NCBI GenBank assembly: GCA_031431435.1
Contig: JANPDI010000044.1
Coordinates: forward strand, 20,240-84,239
DNA length: 64,000 nucleotides
Direction of reading: 5' to 3'
Source of the DNA: UKL13-2 sp031431435
GTDB taxonomy: Bacteria > Pseudomonadota > Gammaproteobacteria > Burkholderiales > Usitatibacteraceae
Shown here: positions 59,126 to 64,000 of the stretch, piece by piece
Layout of the letters: every line of letters starts with the position of its first letter
Numbering within the stretch: the first letter of the stretch is position 1
Notes under the pieces: generated by a model
Database searches by the model: none
Told to the model about the DNA's origin: nothing
What the model saw: only the letters and a program-made list of their open reading frames with translations
Program-made: the position numbers and the translations under genes

Positions 59126-61150
59126 TTGACCGCCCCCTATCCCCATCTTCTCGCCCCGCTCGACCTCGGCTTTACGACGCTCAAGAACCGTGTGTTGATG
59201 GGCTCCATGCACACCGGGCTTGAGGACAAGGCGCGTGATTTCCCAAAGCTGGCGGCGTATTTTGCCGAGCGTGCGCGCGGCGGGGTCGGCCTGATTGTCA
59301 CTGGCGGATTTGCGCCCAATGTCGAGGGTTGGTTGTCGCCGTTTGGTTCGCGCTTGGCATCAAGCCGTGCCGCCAGGACCCACCGGGTCATTACCGACGC
59401 GGTGCATCAAGAGGGCGGCAAAATTGCGCTACAAATTTTGCACGCGGGCCGGTATGGTTATTCACCTTTCTCGGTCGCGCCGTCGCGCATCAAGTCGCCG
59501 ATCACGCCGTTCACCCCGCGTGAATTATCTGAACGCGGCATCGAGCGCCAGATCAAATGTTTTGTCCGTGCCGGCAAGCTGGCACGCGAAGCCGGCTACG
59601 ATGGCGTCGAGGTGATGGGCTCGGAAGGATACTTCATCAACGAATTCCTGAGCCTTGCCACCAACAAACGCGAAGACCGCTGGGGCGGTAGCTACGAGAA
59701 CCGCATGCGGTTGCCGGTGGAGATTGTTTCGCGTATGCGTGCGGCGGTCGGCAAAGATTTCATCATCATCTACCGTCTGTCGATGCTGGATCTGGTTCCA
59801 GAAGGACAGTCATGGGATGAAGTGGTGATGCTCGCCAAAGCAATTGAAAAGGCGGGCGCCACCATTATCAACACCGGTATCGGCTGGCACGAGGCGCGGG
59901 TGCCAACCATCGCCACCTCGGTGCCGCGCGGTGCCTTTGCCTGGGTGACAAAAAAACTCAAGGGCGAAGTCGGTATTCCGCTGGTCACCACCAATCGCAT
60001 CAACACCCCCGAGGTTGGCGAAGAAATTATCGCCGGTGGCAGCGCGGATATGGTGTCGATGGCGCGGCCGTTGCTGGCCGACCCGGAATTTGTCAACAAG
60101 GCGGCGGCTAATCGTGCGCTCGATATCAACACGTGTATTGGTTGCAATCAGGCTTGCCTAGACCATGTATTTAAACAGCAACTGGCGTCGTGCCTGGTCA
60201 ATCCGCGCGCGTGCCACGAAACTGAATTGGTGTTCACCAAGGCGGTGAAGAAAAAACGTATTGCCGTGGTTGGTGCCGGCCCGGCGGGGCTGGCGTGTTC
60301 GACCGAGCTGGCGTCACGCGGGCATGACGTTGCGCTGTTTGACAGCGCCGCTGAAATCGGCGGCCAGTTCAACATGGCAAAAGTCATCCCCGGCAAAGAG
60401 GAATTCCATGAAACGCTGCGCTATTTTGGCCGGCGTATTGATGCCACCGGCGTCAAACTCACCTTGAACCACCGTGTTAAGGCGGAGGATCTGACGGGAT
60501 TCGATGAGGTGGTGATTGCCACCGGTGTGACGCCGCGCGATCCAAAAATTCCCGGCCAGGATGGCCCGAACGTGTTGAGCTATATCGACGTGCTGTTGCA
60601 CAAGAAGCCGGTCGGCAAACGTGTTGCGGTGATCGGTGCGGGTGGTATCGGCTTTGACGTTTCCGAGTTTCTGGTTGAGGACCATTCGCCGACCATGAAT
60701 CTTGAATTGTGGAAAAAGGAATGGGGCGTCGGCGACCCTTCCGTCCATCGTGGCGGTCTGGTCAAGCCGGAAGTCTCGCCGCCTGCGCGACAGGTTTATT
60801 TGCTGCAGCGCAAATCCACACAGCCCGGCAAGGGTCTCGGCAAAACCACCGGCTGGATCCACCGTGCCGCGCTAAAGAAAAAGCAAGTCGAAATGCTGGC
60901 GGGGGCGAACTACGACGCGATTGATGCGCGCGGCCTGCATGTTTCGTTTGGCGAGAAACGCGAGAACCCTTCGCTGCTCGAAGTCGACACAATCGTGCTG
61001 TGTTCGGGGCAGGAGTCGTTGCGCGAACTGGTGGCGCCGTTGGAAGCGGCAGGCGTCAAGACCCACATCATTGGCGGCGCATTTGAGGCGGGTGAGTTAG
61101 ATGCCAAGCGGGCAATTGACCAAGGAACACGGCTTGCGTATTTACTCTGA
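59126..61150 (+). CDS. fadH: 2,4-dienoyl-CoA reductase-like flavoprotein (FadH family)
   Basis: 674 residues starting at a TTG (MTAPYPHLLAPLDLG) with GAGAGA upstream. Old-yellow-enzyme barrel at the N-terminus (FTTLKNRVLMGSMHTGLED, GYDGVEVMGSEGYFINEFLS, WGGSYENR), a 4Fe-4S site CIGCNQACLDHVFK with CLVNP, then FAD/NAD(P) domains (VAVVGAGPAGLACSTEL-like start and VAVIGAGGIGFDVSEF). E. coli FadH reduces dienoyl-CoA in beta-oxidation; trimethylamine dehydrogenase relatives share the layout, so the substrate is probable rather than certain. Confidence 0.9.
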   Translation: MTAPYPHLLAPLDLGFTTLKNRVLMGSMHTGLEDKARDFPKLAAYFAERARGGVGLIVTGGFAPNVEGWLSPFGSRLASSRAARTHRVITDAVHQEGGKIALQILHAGRYGYSPFSVAPSRIKSPITPFTPRELSERGIERQIKCFVRAGKLAREAGYDGVEVMGSEGYFINEFLSLATNKREDRWGGSYENRMRLPVEIVSRMRAAVGKDFIIIYRLSMLDLVPEGQSWDEVVMLAKAIEKAGATIINTGIGWHEARVPTIATSVPRGAFAWVTKKLKGEVGIPLVTTNRINTPEVGEEIIAGGSADMVSMARPLLADPEFVNKAAANRALDINTCIGCNQACLDHVFKQQLASCLVNPRACHETELVFTKAVKKKRIAVVGAGPAGLACSTELASRGHDVALFDSAAEIGGQFNMAKVIPGKEEFHETLRYFGRRIDATGVKLTLNHRVKAEDLTGFDEVVIATGVTPRDPKIPGQDGPNVLSYIDVLLHKKPVGKRVAVIGAGGIGFDVSEFLVEDHSPTMNLELWKKEWGVGDPSVHRGGLVKPEVSPPARQVYLLQRKSTQPGKGLGKTTGWIHRAALKKKQVEMLAGANYDAIDARGLHVSFGEKRENPSLLEVDTIVLCSGQESLRELVAPLEAAGVKTHIIGGAFEAGELDAKRAIDQGTRLAYLL

Positions 61151-61197
61151 AGGATTGTGTTTCTGTGCGCTGGTTTTCGGCATAAAGCACGAATTTT

Positions 61198-61266
61198 AAA
61201 GTCGTTGATAGACGGGCACTTTCAAGCCTTTTTGCGCCAAAACGCCCGTCAATAAACGGGTTTGTC
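61198..61266. repeat. Intergenic palindromic repeat, copy 4
   Basis: AAAGTCGTT, then ACGGGC 61212-61217 pairing with GCCCGT 61244-61249, then CAATAAACGGGTTTG. The outer parts are nearly identical to copy 2. It lies in the 294-base gap before the formate dehydrogenase genes; the rest of that gap shows no gene. Confidence 0.75.
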
Positions 61267-61444
61267 CTGATGATATTGCCAATCGGCACTTGATTCCCGT
61301 CATGGGTGCGATTGCGCCGCCCCGTTATCCTATCGTCAAATTACGTATTTCTGGACAACGTGCCGAGCAAACGCCACTTGACCAGACCTGCGCCGCGTCT
61401 CCATACGCCGGCAAGAATAGTTAGCCCCCACGGAGAGTTTCCCG

Positions 61445-63160
61445 ATGACCGGTCGCGCCACGATCAATATCCCCATCGCCAACGTTGGTGGCCGCATGAA
61501 GGCCCGTCACACGCCGAAAGGTCGCCAGGTCGACCCCGATGCGCGTGCTGCCATCGCCCAACTGCTCGCTGGAAGGGAGGTGCGGCGTGACCTGCTAATT
61601 GAATTCCTGCATTTGATTCAGGATCAATTCGGCCATCTCAGGGCGACGCATCTCGCCGCGCTCGCCGAGGCAATGAAACTCTCACAGGCGGAAGTCTACG
61701 AGGTGGCGACGTTTTATCATCATTTCGACGTGGTCAAGGAGGCCGATATTGCGCCGCCTGTGTTGACCGTGCGGGTATGTGAAACACTGTCGTGCAGCAT
61801 GGCCGGCGCGGATGCACTGCTGGAGAAGTTGCCCGGCATTCTTGGCAAAGACGTGCGGGTGGTTGCCGCGCCGTGTATCGGCCGTTGCGCCGAAGCGCCG
61901 GCGGTGTGTGTCGGCCAACACGCCTTCGGACACGCCACAATCGAAAATGTCGCGGAGGCGGCACAGCTTAACGCCACCGCCGCCGTTGCCCACGTGGCGC
62001 ATGTTGATCTTGGCGGCTACCTCGCCGCCGGCGGCTATCAAACCCTGCTGGATATTGTGCGCGGCAAGCGCGAGATTGAATCGGTGATCGCCGAAATGGA
62101 ACACTCCGGCCTGCGTGGTCTCGGCGGTGCGGGATTTCCGACTGGGCGCAAGTGGCGCATCGTACGCGCTGAAACGGCGCCGCGTTTGATGGCGGTCAAT
62201 ATTGATGAAGGCGAGCCAGGCACCTTCAAGGATCGTCACTACTTGGAGCGTGATCCGCACCGCTTTATCGAAGGCATGTTGATCGCATCGATTGCGGTCG
62301 GGATTGACGCCTGCTACGTTTATTTGCGTGACGAATATCATCATTGCCGCAATGTCCTCGAAGCCGAAATGGCCGCCGCAATCGATTGGGCGGAAGACAA
62401 CGGCATCAAGCTGCCAACAATCGAACTGCGACGCGGTGCGGGTGCCTATATTTGCGGCGAAGAGTCGGCGATGATTGAGTCGATCGAAGGCAAGCGCGGC
62501 ATGCCGCGCTTGCGTCCGCCATATGTGGCCCAAGTTGGCCTGTTCGGCCGGCCGACGCTGGAACATAATTTTGAGACGCTGTATTGGGTGCGCGATATCC
62601 TTGAACGCGGCGCGGCGTGGTTTTCTGAACAAGGCCGCAATGGCCGCAAAGGCCTGCGTTCGTTCTCGGTGTCGGGACGGGTCAACAAGCCGGGCGTGCA
62701 TCTGGCGCCCGCCGGCATTACAGTGACCGAATTGATCAACGAATTTTGTGGCGGCATGATGGACGGGCACACGTTTTATGCCTACCTGCCCGGCGGCGCG
62801 TCAGGTGGCATCCTGCCCGCCGGCATGGGCGATATCCCGCTCGATTTTGATACGCTGCAACCGCATGGCTGTTTCATCGGCTCGGCTGCCGTGGTGGTGC
62901 TGTCTAACCACGATCAGGCGCGGGACGCGGCGCTGAACCTCATGAAATTCTTCGCGCACGAGAGTTGCGGTCAATGTACACCGTGCCGTGTCGGCACTGA
63001 AAAGGCCGTCACGCTGCTGGCGGAATCAAAGTGGAAGACCGGGCTGTTGGAGGATTTGTCGGTGGTCATGGCCGATGCGTCGATCTGCGGACTGGGGCAG
63101 GCGGCGCCGAATCCGATCCGCTGTGTGATCAAACATTTTTCACATGAGATCTCAGCATGA
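61445..63160 (+). CDS. fdsB: NAD-dependent formate dehydrogenase, fused gamma-beta subunit (FdsG-FdsB)
   Basis: 571 residues with GGAGAG before the ATG. The first 160 residues are FdsG/NuoE-like: a 2Fe-2S site with CETLSCSMAG and APCIGRCAEAPAV. The rest is FdsB/NuoF-like: GLRGLGGAGFPTGRKW (FMN/NADH), GAGAYICGEESAMIESIEGKRG-type loop (given here in part) and 4Fe-4S ESCGQCTPCRVG. Cupriavidus carries these as two genes; here they are one. Electrons from the alpha subunit reduce NAD. Followed by a small overlapping frame and fdsA. Confidence 0.9.
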   Translation: MTGRATINIPIANVGGRMKARHTPKGRQVDPDARAAIAQLLAGREVRRDLLIEFLHLIQDQFGHLRATHLAALAEAMKLSQAEVYEVATFYHHFDVVKEADIAPPVLTVRVCETLSCSMAGADALLEKLPGILGKDVRVVAAPCIGRCAEAPAVCVGQHAFGHATIENVAEAAQLNATAAVAHVAHVDLGGYLAAGGYQTLLDIVRGKREIESVIAEMEHSGLRGLGGAGFPTGRKWRIVRAETAPRLMAVNIDEGEPGTFKDRHYLERDPHRFIEGMLIASIAVGIDACYVYLRDEYHHCRNVLEAEMAAAIDWAEDNGIKLPTIELRRGAGAYICGEESAMIESIEGKRGMPRLRPPYVAQVGLFGRPTLEHNFETLYWVRDILERGAAWFSEQGRNGRKGLRSFSVSGRVNKPGVHLAPAGITVTELINEFCGGMMDGHTFYAYLPGGASGGILPAGMGDIPLDFDTLQPHGCFIGSAAVVVLSNHDQARDAALNLMKFFAHESCGQCTPCRVGTEKAVTLLAESKWKTGLLEDLSVVMADASICGLGQAAPNPIRCVIKHFSHEISA

Positions 63161-63327
63161 ATGCAAAGCTGCTGCGCTCGACATGGCGTCGTTCTCGGCT
63201 GACTCGGCCATCCTCATTGCGCACGACAGGCAACTCCGGTGGCCTCGCAACCTGCGGCCTTGCCCTGCCTTCGCTCGCGACGCTTTGCTCCTCCGTTGTG
63301 CATATACCAAACCAAGACCAAAAATGA
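63157..63327 (+). CDS. Small open frame overlapping fdsB and fdsA (56 residues)
   Basis: ATG at 63157 overlaps the fdsB stop (ATGA), and its TGA at 63325-63327 overlaps the fdsA start (ATGA). The peptide begins MNAKLLRSTWRRSRLTRPSS and ends VVHIPNQDQK; it is basic at the N-terminus with a hydrophobic, cysteine-containing C-terminal half. No family is recognised and no ribosome-binding site is clear. It may be a coupling peptide, or the 164-base spacer may be a dispersed repeat that happens to be open. Confidence 0.4.
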   Translation: MNAKLLRSTWRRSRLTRPSSLRTTGNSGGLATCGLALPSLATLCSSVVHIPNQDQK

Positions 63328-64000
63328 ACATGCTCTCCGAACCGCTCATCGAACGCACCACCGTCGAATTCACGCTTGACGGCGTCCAGATTACGGCCTT
63401 CGCCGACCAGACCCTGATTGAAATTGCGCAAGAGCATGGCAAGGAAATCCCCCGCCTTTGTTATAAGCCGGGCTACCGCGCCGACGGCAATTGCCGCGCT
63501 TGTGTGGTCGAAATCAAGGGTGAACGGGTGTTGGCACCGTCGTGTTGCCGCCATCCCGCCAATAATATGGACGTGACAACAAATTCTGCACGCGCCGTGC
63601 ATTCACAAAAGATGGTGATGGAACTGCTCACCACCGACGCGCCGCAAAAAAACCACAAGCCACAGGAAAACGAGCTCACCAAATGGGCTGCCGTGCTCGG
63701 CGTGACGCAATCCCGTTTTGTCTCGCGATCGCAGCCCGCGCCCGATGTTTCCCACCCGGCGATGAGTGTGAACCTCGACGCTTGCATCCAGTGCACACGT
63801 TGCGTGCGCGCGTGTCGTGAGGAACAAAACAACGACGTCATCGGTTATGCCTTCCGTGGCGCGGAATCCAAGATTGTGTTCGATTTTGACGATGCGATGG
63901 GCGCATCCACCTGTGTGGCGTGTGGCGAATGTGTCCAAGCTTGCCCGACCGGCGCGCTGGCACCGGCAAAGGAAGCGTATGCCATCATCGCCGACAAAAA
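63324..64000 (+). CDS. fdsA: Formate dehydrogenase alpha subunit, N-terminal part
   Basis: Runs off the window; 225 residues seen. The ferredoxin-like N-terminus has a 2Fe-2S motif with LCYKPGYRADGNCRACVVE and PSCC, a His-cluster spacing, then two 4Fe-4S motifs CIQCTRCVRACREEQ and CVACGECVQACPTGAL. This order matches FdsA/NuoG-like molybdenum or tungsten formate dehydrogenases; the catalytic domain lies beyond the window. No ribosome-binding site is evident, so translation may be coupled to the upstream frame. Confidence 0.88.
   Translation, partial: MNMLSEPLIERTTVEFTLDGVQITAFADQTLIEIAQEHGKEIPRLCYKPGYRADGNCRACVVEIKGERVLAPSCCRHPANNMDVTTNSARAVHSQKMVMELLTTDAPQKNHKPQENELTKWAAVLGVTQSRFVSRSQPAPDVSHPAMSVNLDACIQCTRCVRACREEQNNDVIGYAFRGAESKIVFDFDDAMGASTCVACGECVQACPTGALAPAKEAYAIIADK

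Noticed and set aside
61682..62770. 362-residue minus-strand open frame
   Set aside because: Antisense to the fdsGB gene, which shows all iron-sulfur and FMN motifs.

Overview
The window is moderately GC-rich chromosomal DNA from a betaproteobacterium. The main reasons are the gene order around metK (metK facing two LpxL-type acyltransferases, then dapF, a DUF484 gene and xerC), an S-adenosylhomocysteine (SAH) riboswitch before ahcY, several Bug/TctC-type binding proteins and Fds-type formate dehydrogenase genes. I see no tRNA, rRNA, CRISPR array, phage or complete insertion sequence. Protein-coding genes fill most of the window.

Layout. 1-5041 (minus): acyltransferases, a small unknown gene, dapF, DUF484, xerC and the start of a penicillin acylase. 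5129-9023 (plus): the methyl cycle genes metK, ahcY and metF, with a structured metK leader, an SAH riboswitch with terminator, and a long hairpin before metF. 9137-17455: SH3 and M48 proteins, free-methionine-sulfoxide reductase, a small secreted protein, oligopeptidase B, an EamA transporter, a helical-repeat protein, and NTF2-like and DUF1569 proteins. 17612-25273: formate-tetrahydrofolate ligase, a kinase with a cyclic-nucleotide-binding domain, DUF456, and glycolate oxidase glcDEF. 25347-39848: mostly minus-strand housekeeping and accessory genes (ArnT-like transferase, L31B, S10 peptidase, methyltransferase, a Bug protein, quinone reductase, cca, GST, NDUFA9-like, lytic transglycosylase), plus a 353-bp element with 21-bp inverted ends beside a Bug gene remnant. 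39914-49050: TerC protein, a complete TctCBA transporter, a Crp/Fnr regulator, oxalyl-CoA decarboxylase, formyl-CoA transferase and a formyltransferase-fold protein. 49279-64000: DUF1800/DUF1501 pair, CHASE2 kinase, DUF2889, sucCD, dienoyl-CoA-reductase-like flavoprotein, and the start of an NAD-dependent formate dehydrogenase operon.

How it fits together. One-carbon metabolism recurs: SAM synthesis, SAH removal and methylene-THF reduction at one end; formate activation (fhs), oxalate to formyl-CoA to formate (oxc, frc), a 10-formyl-THF hydrolase-like protein, and formate oxidation (fds) elsewhere. Glycolate oxidase adds two-carbon acid use. I infer that the organism can import and oxidise C2 acids such as oxalate and glycolate, and route the formyl carbon either into folate or to CO2 with NADH. 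The substrate of the Tct transporter is inferred from neighbours only.

Non-coding structure worth attention: a pseudoknot-like metK leader, the SAH riboswitch whose pseudoknot strand is also a terminator strand, a family of four related palindromic intergenic repeats, three tandem hairpin repeats, a MITE-like element, a partial second copy of the frc start, and a 56-codon reading frame overlapping fdsB and fdsA by ATGA at both ends.
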